64,000 nucleotides of DNA from Hyphomicrobium sp. (GTDB taxonomy: Bacteria > Pseudomonadota > Alphaproteobacteria > Rhizobiales > Hyphomicrobiaceae). Below the pieces are notes generated by a model. It did not search any database. It was not told the DNA's origin and saw nothing but the letters and a program-made list of their open reading frames with translations. The translations under genes and the position numbers were made by a program. The stretch is taken from assembly GCF_019744875.1 (NCBI RefSeq), contig NZ_JAIETU010000013.1:62001-126000 (forward strand), in the 5' to 3' direction. Positions 17,227 to 26,097 of the stretch are shown here, piece by piece (position 1 is the first letter of the stretch; each line of letters begins with the position of its first letter).

Positions 17227-18097
17227 GCGAAACCTTGATCGCAAATGTCGCGAAGGCCGGCACTGAAACGGTGAGCGGAATGCCGTCTACCGTGACCGGC
17301 TTGCCGTCCCGCTGCGCCTCTGCCACGCGGTCGATACGCAGAAGCGCAAGCCCCCGCGCGCCTGCAACGGACCCGAGGCGGCCAATCTCCGCCTCCCCGA
17401 TCGTAATCGGAACCGGCCCGGCCGGAAGAGGCACGCCCGCAGACACGGCGACAACGCGCTTGCGCACGACGGTGCGGTGCTGCATCCGCGACACCACCTC
17501 CTGCCCCACGAAGCATCCCTTGGTGAACGACACGCCGTGCAGCTGATCGAGCAGCGCCTCGTGCGGAAACGTGTCGCCGAAAACGAAATCCTTGCCGCCT
17601 TCGGGAACACCGAGCGCGATCCGATGGGCGTGATAGGCCTCCGCCGGAACACGCGCGCCAAACTGTTCGCCGATCTCAGCCGGGCTCGGCAGGATGAGCC
17701 GCACACCGAGCGCGGAAAGCCGCGGATCGGCAAACGCGATCGCACCCGCTGGCTCGGCCAATGGAACAGAGGCATCGCCACCGATCTCGGCCGCGATCAC
17801 GTAGTCACCCGACACATCGCGAATGGAGACGTCGGCGCGCAGCTTGTACATCGAGAGCCGCTTGGCGAGGTCGCCCGCTCGCTCGCGCGCCGTCTCGAGC
17901 AGATACCCTTCGCCCGCGCGCACGACGAAGAAGTCGAACAGGATCTTGCCCTGCGGTGACAGCAGCCCCGCATAGATGGCCGGCGCCGTATCCAGCACCG
18001 CCATCTCGTTGGTGATGAGCCCTCCGAGCAGCTTTTCGGCATCGGGGCCGGTCACCGACACCGCTCCGCGATCCTCCAGGATCGAAAGCTCGCTCAT
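17213..18097 (-). CDS. ygfZ: Folate-binding protein YgfZ (GcvT-like)
   Basis: A 294-residue member of the YgfZ/IBA57 family, folate-dependent factors that help assemble or repair Fe-S clusters. The diagnostic C-terminal motif KGCFVGQEVVSRM is intact, with the conserved cysteine. The N-terminal half carries the GcvT-like fold (VTGPDAEKLLGGLITNEM). The ATG at 18097 has GAGG about 9 nt upstream. It is flanked by the amidohydrolase fusion (45-nt gap) and tag (14-nt overlap). An Fe-S maturation factor near NadA, an Fe-S enzyme, is suggestive but may be coincidence. Confidence 0.93.
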   Translation of the reverse strand: MSELSILEDRGAVSVTGPDAEKLLGGLITNEMAVLDTAPAIYAGLLSPQGKILFDFFVVRAGEGYLLETARERAGDLAKRLSMYKLRADVSIRDVSGDYVIAAEIGGDASVPLAEPAGAIAFADPRLSALGVRLILPSPAEIGEQFGARVPAEAYHAHRIALGVPEGGKDFVFGDTFPHEALLDQLHGVSFTKGCFVGQEVVSRMQHRTVVRKRVVAVSAGVPLPAGPVPITIGEAEIGRLGSVAGARGLALLRIDRVAEAQRDGKPVTVDGIPLTVSVPAFATFAIKVSHETA

Positions 18098-18142
18098 GGT
18101 TCTCGCCTCACGCGCTTCACGCAACGAACCGAAGGATGAACG

Positions 18143-19669
18143 TCAGCGGCGGCGCCCGCCGCTGGCCGCGCGCTTCTTTGCCGGTTCCTTTTCCGCGGCG
18201 TTCGGCGCGTCTGCCGCTGCCGCGCGCGGCTCGGCGGCCTTGCCTGCCTTCAGCGGCACCGGCTTCTGGCACGCCCACTCCGCCACCGCGTCGATGTCGT
18301 AGAAGCGGCAGGATTCCATCAGCATCCGCGCTTCCGTCCACATGTCGCCGTCCACCATCGGCATGAACAGGTCATGCACGTTGTCGACGCCGAGATAGGT
18401 GCGCACGCCGGCCTCGCGCAGCTTGACGAACGGCGCGATGGAGTTGTGCAGCGGCGCCGTCATGGGCAACTGCTTCATGCTGAGCGCCGCCGACGGGCAG
18501 ATGATGATGCCCATGTCCGCCTCGCGCACCTTTTCGATGATGCGGTCCTGCTCGCGATCTTCCTTCGCCGCGAGCGAAATGGCGTGCACGCCGAACACGC
18601 GCCCCTGCATGCCGTGCTCGATGGTCTTCTCGGCCAGCAGCTCCGTCTCGTTTTCGAGCGGATTGTTCTCCTGGTCGATGTGGACGTCCACCGGCTTGCC
18701 GAGCTTCTTGGCGAGGGTCAGGATGACGTCGAGATGCTTCTCGGGCTTCGGCCGGTCGCGCGACGGCAGACCGCCACAGTAGTCGGCGAGTTCGCAGGCT
18801 TCCGCGTATTGCGCAAACGAAGCCGGGTCGAGCACGCCTTGCAGCGGCTGCACGCCGATCTCGAACCGGATGCGATCCGCATAGCGCTTCTTCACTTCGA
18901 GCGCCGCCTTGATCGGCAGCAATCCAACGGTGCTGTCGGCGTCCACCATCGTCCGGCAGTACGTCGCACCCTGCTGGATCATGGTCTCGAGGCCGCGGCT
19001 GATGCGCTCCACGAGATCGTCGTGCGTGTAGTTTTCCTTGAGGTAGCGATAGAGCTCCCACTTCTTCTGCATGTCGACCTGGCTCAAGCGCAGGTTCTCG
19101 TGCGTGATGAGGTAGGCCTTGTCGAAATGCGCGTGGTGGTTGGCAAGGCCGCCGTGGCGCTCCGCGGCCTGCAGGAAGCGCAGCCGCAGGTTCCACGGCT
19201 CACTGTCGTCCGCCAGCCTGTAGCGATACGTGCCCCGCTCGGCATCGATGATGATCTGTTCGAGCGTCGCGATGCCGACGTCGGCGTCGGTGATCAGCGG
19301 AATGCCGTTCTCGATCGACAGCTTGCGGATCAGGCGCGCGTCCGATCCTTCGTCGTAGTCCTCGTCGCCCGTCAGCACGTTGATGACGAGATCGAACCGG
19401 TTGGCCTTGAGGAACGAGAGAATGTTGGGCGCCCGCCCGTCGGTGATCTTGTGAATCTCGGTGCTGGAGATCCCGTGTTCCTTGAAGAAGCGATAGGTGC
19501 CGGGCGTGGCGTACAGCTCGACGTCGAGCGTGAGGACGCGCCTGATCGCCGGCAGCATCCGCTTCTTGTCTTCGGGGCGTCCCGCGCTGATCAAGAGGCT
19601 CTTGCGGCGCTGGTGTCCGAGGAGCTTCAGGTTGAATGCCAGAAGCTCGAGTGAGATTGCGTTGCTCAT
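18143..19669 (-). CDS. MGS-like domain fused to cytosine-deaminase-like amidohydrolase
   Basis: A 508-residue fusion. Residues about 20-150 resemble the methylglyoxal-synthase-like fold found at the C-terminus of carbamoyl-phosphate synthetase and in PurH: ELYATPGTYRFFKEHGI, then FDLVINVLTG and NGIPLITDADVGIATLEQI. Residues about 170-470 form an amidohydrolase TIM barrel with metal ligands in HHAHFDK (near 177-183), VHIDQ (near 328), VFGVHAI and GVDNVHDLF (near 426-434), a pattern close to CodA-type cytosine deaminases. The C-terminus is Ala/Lys/Arg rich. ATG 19669 has AGGA upstream. Substrate unknown; allosteric control by a nucleotide through the MGS-like domain is a plausible inference. 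It heads the ygfZ-tag-HD run. Confidence 0.8.
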   Translation of the reverse strand: MSNAISLELLAFNLKLLGHQRRKSLLISAGRPEDKKRMLPAIRRVLTLDVELYATPGTYRFFKEHGISSTEIHKITDGRAPNILSFLKANRFDLVINVLTGDEDYDEGSDARLIRKLSIENGIPLITDADVGIATLEQIIIDAERGTYRYRLADDSEPWNLRLRFLQAAERHGGLANHHAHFDKAYLITHENLRLSQVDMQKKWELYRYLKENYTHDDLVERISRGLETMIQQGATYCRTMVDADSTVGLLPIKAALEVKKRYADRIRFEIGVQPLQGVLDPASFAQYAEACELADYCGGLPSRDRPKPEKHLDVILTLAKKLGKPVDVHIDQENNPLENETELLAEKTIEHGMQGRVFGVHAISLAAKEDREQDRIIEKVREADMGIIICPSAALSMKQLPMTAPLHNSIAPFVKLREAGVRTYLGVDNVHDLFMPMVDGDMWTEARMLMESCRFYDIDAVAEWACQKPVPLKAGKAAEPRAAAADAPNAAEKEPAKKRAASGGRRR

Positions 19670-19940
19670 TGGTCCTGACCTCGTTGTTCGATAAGCGCTG
19701 GCTTGCGCGCGTCTTAACCCCGCGGCTCGCGCGAGGTGGTCAGAATCGCACCTTATTGCAGTCGGCAGCAGCGCACCACCGGTTATCACCGGCCGTCCAC
19801 CGCCGCGCGCCGAAAACGCCCGCGGCCAGGAGGCCCGTCACCGGAACTCAAGCGCACTCTTTGGTCGGCGCGCGCAGGTTTGTCCAGCGCGCGCAGGCCA
19901 TCATCTCACCCGGCCCCCAGGGGTCCGGATCGGATCGGGA

Positions 19941-20792
19941 TCAGATCCCTTGGTCGGCCGGTTCGGCGGGCGGCGGCACGGCGTTGGCGGGCGGCGACGG
20001 CTGGGCTTGAGCAGCCGGCGGGGCATCCCCGTTTGCGGCCGGCGGCGCGGCCTGCTGCGGTGCTGCCTGATCGGGCGCCTGGGGAGCAGCCGGCGCCTTG
20101 ACGGTGTGCGGCGGCCCTACGATGCCGGACTTCGGCAGGCTGCGCATGACGTAAACCGCCGTGCCCGCGTTCACGAGCCCGGCCAGATGCACGACCTGCT
20201 CGTTATGCATACGGAAGCAGCCCGAAGACGACGCCGAGCCGATCGACTTCGCGTCGTTCGTGCCGTGGATGCGGTAGAGGGTGTTGCCGAGGTAGATCGC
20301 CTTCGCCCCGAGCGGATTGCGCACGCCGCCCGTCATGCGCACCGGCAGCGACGGCTTGCGCTGGCGCATTTCGGCGGGCGGGATCCAATCCGGCCAGTCG
20401 ACGATCTTCGAGACGCGCTCGACGCCGGTCCAGGCAAAGCCCTGCTTGCCCACGGCGATGGGGTAGACGTACGCGCTGCCAGACGACAGCGTGTAGTAGA
20501 GCCGACGCCCGGCCGTATCGATGACGATCGTCCCGGGCGAAAACGTATTCCGGAACGACGTCGTCTGAGGAGTGCGCGGCGAGATCGAGGGGCGTCCGCC
20601 GCCCTGCTCGAGTTCCGCACCCGGCTTCATCAGAGCGGGCGTGGCGCCCAGGAACGACGGTCCCTTGCGGCTACGCTCCGGCGGCTCGCCCCAGCTTCCG
20701 AACTGGCTGAGGCTCTGCGCCGAGGCAGGCGCTGCGGAGAACAATGCGGCGCCAAGACCCATGGCCACCGCGAAACGCTTGGAAAGCAACAT
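19941..20792 (-). CDS. L,D-transpeptidase (YkuD domain)
   Basis: A 283-residue exported enzyme predicted to form 3-3 peptidoglycan cross-links or attach proteins to peptidoglycan. A signal peptide is cleaved after ASA near residue 25. The YkuD catalytic block is IHGTNDAKSIGSASSSGCFR, with His and Cys in the usual positions. The C-terminal 55 residues are a Pro/Ala/Gln-rich low-complexity tail that may span the periplasm or wall. The ATG at 20792 has GAGG upstream. It appears to be transcribed alone. Confidence 0.92.
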   Translation of the reverse strand: MLLSKRFAVAMGLGAALFSAAPASAQSLSQFGSWGEPPERSRKGPSFLGATPALMKPGAELEQGGGRPSISPRTPQTTSFRNTFSPGTIVIDTAGRRLYYTLSSGSAYVYPIAVGKQGFAWTGVERVSKIVDWPDWIPPAEMRQRKPSLPVRMTGGVRNPLGAKAIYLGNTLYRIHGTNDAKSIGSASSSGCFRMHNEQVVHLAGLVNAGTAVYVMRSLPKSGIVGPPHTVKAPAAPQAPDQAAPQQAAPPAANGDAPPAAQAQPSPPANAVPPPAEPADQGI

Positions 20793-20998
20793 ATCAACCT
20801 CGAGACTGATAAGACTTGGCCGGCCCAAGCCGCATTGGCGCGGCAGACCTCAACATGGGGTGACTATAGCCAGCCTTCCAGCGCCCTGCACCCCTCGACC
20901 GGAATGTATTGATACCGAACGGTATTATTAGATAGCCCGCAAGCCGCGTCACGTGGACGCGATCCTCGTGAGGACGCGCCCTGCTGCCGACCCACCCG

Positions 20999-21697
20999 CT
21001 ACCGATATGTGCGGAACGTGTGCCACGTCCCGTCCGCACCGATGGCGATCCGCCACCAGGTCCATTTCTTCGCTTTGATCATCGCGCGCGCATCCGCCAC
21101 CGGCATGATCCGGTACAGCTCCACCTCTTCCGCAGGCGTCAGGCTGTCGAGCGGCAGCTCCGCGAGGTACGGCCACACGTAGACGAGCGTGTTCTCGGGA
21201 TCGCGGCCGATCGCGAGCCGCGCCGGCGGCAGCGACAGGATGTTGCCGAGCACCGCCAGCACCTCCCGGCCCTGCCCGTCGGCCGACGTGGCCTTCCAGT
21301 GCGCAACCGGATCGGAGCCCGCATCCTTGCCGAAATCCGGCTTGATCTCGTTCCACTCGATCGCACGCGTCAGCTCCCCCACATCGCCCGCATGAACGGC
21401 CGCGAGGATCTGCTCGCGCATATCCTCCACGTTCGGCGGCAAGGCACCGCGATACGCGCGCTCCTTAGGGGCTGGAGAAGTGGGAGCCGGAGACTTGGCC
21501 GCCGGAGAGGTGGGAAGCTGAGAGGTGGGCGCCTGAGGCTTGGCGGGCTGCTGCGCCTGCGCGGCGGCGGCGTTTTCCCCGGCGGCCGCTTCCGTCGGGA
21601 GGCAATGACAATGGACAACCAAGAGGCTGGCCAGTACCAATGTAACAACATCGTATCTGTATGTCGCGACGTGCGGATGAGAACGCATCGGGGGCAT
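20999..21697 (-). CDS. Hypothetical exported protein with Pro-rich linker
   Basis: A 232-residue protein. An N-terminal hydrophobic segment (VVTLVLASLLVVHCHCLP) acts as a signal peptide or anchor, followed by a Pro/Ala/Ser-rich linker of about 45 residues and a globular C-terminal domain (NVEDMREQILAAVHAGDVGE onward) ending with WWRIAIGADGTWHTFRTYR. An AAGG sequence precedes ATG 21697; a second ATG lies three codons on. The C-terminal domain looks conserved in character but I do not recognise its family. It is divergent from the LysE gene, sharing a short promoter region. Confidence 0.7.
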   Translation of the reverse strand: MPPMRSHPHVATYRYDVVTLVLASLLVVHCHCLPTEAAAGENAAAAQAQQPAKPQAPTSQLPTSPAAKSPAPTSPAPKERAYRGALPPNVEDMREQILAAVHAGDVGELTRAIEWNEIKPDFGKDAGSDPVAHWKATSADGQGREVLAVLGNILSLPPARLAIGRDPENTLVYVWPYLAELPLDSLTPAEEVELYRIMPVADARAMIKAKKWTWWRIAIGADGTWHTFRTYR

Positions 21698-21886
21698 CTG
21701 CCTTCTGGATCGGGGGCGTTGCGTCGATCGGCTGCAGGAGCGCCGCATCCCATCAACCCCGCGCAGGATCAACGTCTGTTCGTGGATCTGAGGAACTCTC
21801 TTTGCCTGCATCGACCTGACAAATCCAGGTCCCAGTCGAGGTGAAATGCCGGAAGTCGAAAATGCGCAGTCGCCGCGGTGGCGCGC

Positions 21887-22546
21887 ATGCAGTTGATCCC
21901 CAACCTGCTGATCATCCCCGTCGGCATCGTGATCGGGGTGCTCGTCGCGGCCCCGGTCGGCCCCGTCAATGTCCTGTGTATTCAGCGCGCGATTGAACGC
22001 GGGTTCTGGGGCGGCATGGCGGCCGGCATCGGCGCCATGCTGGGCGATGGACTGATCGCCCTTTTCGCGAGCCTCGGCGTCGGCGCCATTTCGGGCGCCA
22101 TCGAATATCACCGCCAGTCGATCCAGATCGTGGGTGGGCTCGCGCTGATCGCGTTCGGCATCAAGCTGTATGTCTCCCCGCCCGGTCTCGCCGCCGTGCG
22201 CACGGAAGCTGAAGGCGTGACGTCGCTGCGCGACTATGCGTGGGACATTCCGAAAACGTTCTTCCTCACAATCACGAACCCCGGCGCGGTGCTGGGCCTG
22301 TTCGCGATCTTCGGCGGCATCAGCTCGTTCGTCGAGGTGCACAGCTACGTCGACGCGCTGACCATGGTGGCGTCGATCATGGGCGGAAGCTTCATGTGGT
22401 GGCTGGGGCTGTCGCACCTGATTGGCCGGCTGCGCCACAAGTTCAGCCCGGCCCACCTCGTCTATACGAACCGCGTGGCGGGGTTCCTGCTGTGCGTGTT
22501 CGGCGCCCTGCTGATCGGCGAGGAGCTTTGGAACCGGTGGTCCTGA
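21887..22546 (+). CDS. LysE family translocator
   Basis: A polytopic inner-membrane exporter of about 219 residues from the LysE/RhtB superfamily, which exports amino acids or related small molecules. The hallmark first helix with GVLVAAPVGPVNVLCIQRAI is present, followed by helices at GGMAAGIGAMLGDGLIALFA, the central and C-terminal segments, and ITNPGAVLGLFAIFGGIS. The start may be the ATG at 21887 or an in-frame GTG at 21878; neither has a strong ribosome-binding site. The substrate cannot be inferred, and no LysG-type regulator is adjacent. Confidence 0.87.
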   Translation: MQLIPNLLIIPVGIVIGVLVAAPVGPVNVLCIQRAIERGFWGGMAAGIGAMLGDGLIALFASLGVGAISGAIEYHRQSIQIVGGLALIAFGIKLYVSPPGLAAVRTEAEGVTSLRDYAWDIPKTFFLTITNPGAVLGLFAIFGGISSFVEVHSYVDALTMVASIMGGSFMWWLGLSHLIGRLRHKFSPAHLVYTNRVAGFLLCVFGALLIGEELWNRWS

Positions 22547-22555
22547 GAGGACGCC

Positions 22556-22573
22556 CGCGAGCGACTGCTCGCG
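22556..22573. terminator. Short stem-loop between convergent genes
   Basis: A 7-bp perfect stem CGCGAGC/GCTCGCG with a GACT loop sits exactly between the LysE stop and the end of the next minus-strand gene. It has no U run, so terminator function is tentative. Confidence 0.4.
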
Positions 22574-22575
22574 AG

Positions 22576-22824
22576 CTACTGAATGTTGCGATCGAGCGTG
22601 AACTCGCCGAGATCGATGCGCCGTTCCAGCCCACCTGCGAGCTTCTTCACGGCATCCTCTCCATAGAGAGACACGAGATCGGTCAGCGCGGTGAACAACG
22701 CCGCATAGGCCATTTGTTCCGGCGCAACGCCGCTCTCGGTGCCTTCATCCCAGGCTGCGAGAATGAGGCTCAGCGCGCGAAAGCTGAGGTCTTCAGAGTT
22801 GTTGGTCTCAAATTGCGTTGCCAT
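22576..22824 (-). CDS. Small conserved hypothetical protein
   Basis: An 82-residue acidic, helical, soluble protein (start MATQFETNNSEDLSFRALSL). AGGA about 6 nt upstream of ATG 22824 supports the start. It contains a helix-rich centre (MAYAALFTALTDLVSLYGED) and a charged C-terminus. No family is recognised. It is convergent with the LysE gene. Confidence 0.68.
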   Translation of the reverse strand: MATQFETNNSEDLSFRALSLILAAWDEGTESGVAPEQMAYAALFTALTDLVSLYGEDAVKKLAGGLERRIDLGEFTLDRNIQ

Positions 22825-23015
22825 CACGGTCCTTCCCCCAGGAAGCGAAAATCATGAAATGAGCCTGGCCACCCCTGACCTCAGACTCCCCACCTTCGAA
22901 AGTACACCTATCACGCGCGATACGCGCGGCCAGACTCTCCGGCAATTCACAGTAAACTACCCGCTTACCCTATGCGTCCCCGGAGCCCTCTTCCAGTCGG
23001 CACCGGCAAAACCGG

Positions 23016-23447
23016 TTAGCGTGCAGTCTGCACGAGACCGTCTCCGATCTGAATTCCCTCCGCCAGAAATCTCTCGATCGAGGATTGCGCCGTCGGCGTG
23101 CACGTAACGTAAGTGCGCCTGTAGCTGCGATATCCTTGATTGAAGCTGCGTGTGAGACGCGCCCGCCGCAAAGCGGTGCCTCCCTCGGTGTCGATGAGCT
23201 CCTTCATCCTGTCGCGCCAGAGCTGGCCGTCGTTCGCACTGCAGAGCTCGCGCAGATAGTGGACAGCCCCGAGCAGCTCGGCAAGCCGCATGAGCTTGTC
23301 GTCGTACGGTTTCGAATCTTCGAGTGCCCCCGGAGCCGCAATCGCAGCACCCGAGCCCAGGCGCGCATCGAGCGCCGCGGCTGCCAGCGCGATCAGCGCC
23401 GCTCCCGCCAGCGTCGCGCCGCGCGCGCGTATTTTCAAACCAATCAC
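23016..23447 (-). CDS. TIGR02301 family exported protein
   Basis: A 143-residue protein of a family restricted largely to Alphaproteobacteria and of unknown function. A signal peptide-like N-terminus is followed by the typical helical segment LAELLGAVHYLRELC and GQLWRDRMKELID, then FNQGYRSYRRTY. Start choice: GTG 23447 has GGAGG about 9 nt upstream; the longer in-frame extension begins without a binding site. Family members often have two conserved cysteines, and two are seen here (RELCSAN and VTCTP). Confidence 0.85.
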   Translation of the reverse strand: MIGLKIRARGATLAGAALIALAAAALDARLGSGAAIAAPGALEDSKPYDDKLMRLAELLGAVHYLRELCSANDGQLWRDRMKELIDTEGGTALRRARLTRSFNQGYRSYRRTYVTCTPTAQSSIERFLAEGIQIGDGLVQTAR

Positions 23448-23765
23448 CAAGGCATCCCTCCGGCTCACCGCACGTTTATCGCAGATTCTGACGCCACGAG
23501 GGCACAACCCGGCGCGCCAAAGGCCCGGCCGGGCGAAAACGGCCGCCCGAAGTTTACCACGTTCGCGGTCGGCGCACCTCGCCCCTCGCCCGTTTGTCCG
23601 GAAGACGCTATGGTTTGGGCACGTAGGAACCCGGTGAAACGGTTAACGGGGCGGTTCGCCTTTTGCCGGGACTTGCGAAGCTAGGGGGCCCAGATTTAAG
23701 GGCAACGGGGGCGGAGGCGTTTCACCGCCCTCGAAGGTGTGTCACGGTGGGTGGGAGTTGCGTGA
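23448..23765. other. Divergent intergenic region
   Basis: About 318 nt separate the TIGR02301 gene (minus) from the Clp-N-like gene (plus). Both promoters should be here. I see no strong inverted repeat or RNA structure and no supported gene. Confidence 0.4.
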
Positions 23766-25553
23766 ATGGGTTATCGAGGCGACGATTTGGACCTGCGGAT
23801 TCCACAGGCCAATCCGGGAGAGATCGCCCTCACCCCGAGCGATCCGTTTTTGGCCGCGGCGCGTCCGCGTCCCACACTGCAATCCAGCCGCGGCGCGCCG
23901 ATCTGGGTCGATGAGATCGTCCTCGATTGCTGCAACCACGCCTTCGATGTCGCCGCCGCCCACCGCGCGAACGAAGTCCGCATCGAGCACCTGATCTACG
24001 CCCTGACCCGCATCGAGGAAGCAGCCGAAGCGCTCGAAGCGCGCGGCGTGCGCGTCGCCGCCCTTCGCCGTGAGGCCGCCAACGCCATCGCAACCGACTT
24101 CCCATCCAGCGGCGGCAACGGAAAAACGGTGCCGCGTCGCGGTGAAGCGTTCGAGGAGGCGCTGCGAATTGCAGCCTCCCACGCCTATCGCCGCCAGGCA
24201 CCCGTCGCCGTGAGCGATGTCGTCTACGCCCTGTTCGATGCCGGCATCGACTTCCCAGGCCTGTTCCGGCTGTTGCCCGCGAACGGCCCGCGCGCCAGCG
24301 TGGCCCAAGATGCATCCCTCAACGCCGAAGCCGTGCGCGAGCGCATCCGCTCCGCCGCCGCAGCGCCCGATCCTATCCTGCGTGCACCCGATCCGGTTCT
24401 GCGCGCGCCCGAACTCACGGGCCTGTCGACAGTGCAGATGACGACCCAGCAAACCCGCCTCGACGCCATTGAGCAGTCGATGCGCACGCTCACGATCGAA
24501 CTCGCCAACGAAAGAAAACTCATATCGGGAGTGCTGCAAGACCTGCAGCGTGAACTCATGGCCCAACGCGAAGATACCCAGCGCCTCGGCAGCCTCACGC
24601 CGGACAAGATCCAGAATGTCTTCGGAGACAGGCTGCAAAGCCTCGAGCAGGCGTTCCTCACCTCACGCAACACCAACGGGGGCGAACCGGGCGCGATCCT
24701 GGAGCGCATCGGCCTCCTCGAACGCGCGATCCAGTCGGAGATCTCCGTCACGCGCGCCGCGGTCGAAGAGTTCTCCGCCCACGAGGTGGATCTCGGCCCC
24801 CTCATGCAGCGTGTCGAGGTCATCGAGATCGCGATTGCCAACGAGCGCGAGCGGGCAACCGCCGGCGAACGGCGCCTCGCGGACTCCATCGAGACGGTCC
24901 GCGCCATCGTCGACGCCCAGCCGGACGACATCGCAGCCCTCCTCTCGCCGCCGCTGACCGAGCGCTTCGACGCCGACGCCGAAACCCGCGACGCCAATCA
25001 TGCCGCCGCGACCGAGAGCTTTGCCGAAGCCCATCGCCGCCTGGTGGCCATCGAAGAGGCCCTCCAAGCGCACGCCACCCGCGCCGAGACCGCCGAGACG
25101 CGCGCCTCTGAAAATCACGCCGGCATCACCGATCTGCTGGAGCGCCTGGCGGACGCCGTCGCCCAGAACGCGGCCAACGCCCAGGAGGCCATGGCTAAAC
25201 TGACGGAGAACCTCACGCAGGATCTCTCGGAGCTGCACGACGGCCTGACCAAGGTGAACGCGAACCAGCACACGCTTGCGACCACGCTCGACACGCAGGG
25301 CCAGGACGCTGCCGTGGCCGTCGCCGGCATCATGGGCCGCATCCAGAGCCTGGAAACCGCCGCCGCCAAGCCGGTCGAGATGCTGACCGCGCTCTCCGGC
25401 ACCGTCGACAAGATGCACAAGGTGACGGTCGAGCGGTACTACCGCCGCAACCGCTTCTGGTACTGGCTGTTCGGCACCGACGACTGGCTGGCCGCGAGCT
25501 GGCCTTCGCAGTCGGCCCGCATCGCCGAGGAACTGCGCAACATCAAGCACTGA
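23766..25553 (+). CDS. Clp-N-like domain fused to long coiled coil
   Basis: A 595-residue protein. Residues about 45-180 resemble the ClpA/ClpC N-terminal double repeat: VDEIVLDCCNHAFDVAAAHR, IEHLIYALTRIEEAAEAL, GVRVAALRREAANAI, then FEEALRIAASHAYRR and VSDVVYALFD. No Walker A or B or other AAA+ residues follow. Instead, after a short Pro-rich repeat (DPILRAPDPVLRAPE), residues about 220-560 are heptad-rich coiled coil, and the C-terminus is aromatic (RNRFWYWLFGTDDWLAASW), possibly membrane-associated. It may be a structural or adaptor protein that borrows the Clp substrate/adaptor-binding fold. Transcribed alone. Confidence 0.75.
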   Translation: MGYRGDDLDLRIPQANPGEIALTPSDPFLAAARPRPTLQSSRGAPIWVDEIVLDCCNHAFDVAAAHRANEVRIEHLIYALTRIEEAAEALEARGVRVAALRREAANAIATDFPSSGGNGKTVPRRGEAFEEALRIAASHAYRRQAPVAVSDVVYALFDAGIDFPGLFRLLPANGPRASVAQDASLNAEAVRERIRSAAAAPDPILRAPDPVLRAPELTGLSTVQMTTQQTRLDAIEQSMRTLTIELANERKLISGVLQDLQRELMAQREDTQRLGSLTPDKIQNVFGDRLQSLEQAFLTSRNTNGGEPGAILERIGLLERAIQSEISVTRAAVEEFSAHEVDLGPLMQRVEVIEIAIANERERATAGERRLADSIETVRAIVDAQPDDIAALLSPPLTERFDADAETRDANHAAATESFAEAHRRLVAIEEALQAHATRAETAETRASENHAGITDLLERLADAVAQNAANAQEAMAKLTENLTQDLSELHDGLTKVNANQHTLATTLDTQGQDAAVAVAGIMGRIQSLETAAAKPVEMLTALSGTVDKMHKVTVERYYRRNRFWYWLFGTDDWLAASWPSQSARIAEELRNIKH

Positions 25554-25574
25554 AGCCACGCGCGGAGCGGCACC

Positions 25575-26033
25575 CTACGACTGCCCGCGCTTCGCCCTCT
25601 GCACGGCCAGCTCCAGCGCTTCCAGGAAGCGCGAGCGATCCTGGCGCGTGAACGAGGCGTTGAACCCGCGGCTTTCGCCCGTCTCACGTAGGTGCTGCGA
25701 CAGATCCCGCATGGCCAGCGCCATCCCGATGCTCGCGTCCGTGAAGGGCTTCCCCGTCGGACCCAGAGCCTGCGCCCCAGCCTTGAGGCAGCGCGAGGCA
25801 AGCGGAATATCCGCCGTCACAGCGATGTCGCCCTTCCCGATCCGCTCCGCGATCCAATCGTCGGCCGCATCCGCCCCCTCCTCCACGACCACGCGCTTCA
25901 CGCGCAGGCCCTCGGGCAGCCGCATCCAGGAATTGGACACATAGAAAATCTCGAGGCCGTGCCGGTCGGCGACCTTGAGCGCCTCTTCCTTCACAGGGCA
26001 CGCATCCGCATCGACGTAGATCACCCCAGCCAT
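25575..26033 (-). CDS. YaiI/YqxD family protein (DUF188)
   Basis: A 152-residue protein of the UPF0178/DUF188 family, related to PIN-like nuclease folds. The diagnostic N-terminus IYVDADACPVKEEALKVAD is present, followed by VVVEEGADAADDWIAERI and DIAVTADIPLASRCLKAGA, with conserved acidic residues consistent with a metal site. Biochemical function is not established for the family. It is divergent from the TetR gene with a short spacer. Confidence 0.93.
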   Translation of the reverse strand: MAGVIYVDADACPVKEEALKVADRHGLEIFYVSNSWMRLPEGLRVKRVVVEEGADAADDWIAERIGKGDIAVTADIPLASRCLKAGAQALGPTGKPFTDASIGMALAMRDLSQHLRETGESRGFNASFTRQDRSRFLEALELAVQRAKRGQS

Positions 26034-26097
26034 CCGCTACTCCCCCACTGCCCACTTGCCCACTGCCTGCTGCCCGCAAATAGGCTACAACCCACCC

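Noticed and set aside
18374-19654. Plus-strand open frame of 426 residues antisense to the MGS/amidohydrolase gene
   Set aside because: The minus-strand frame has clear catalytic motifs; the plus-strand frame has none.
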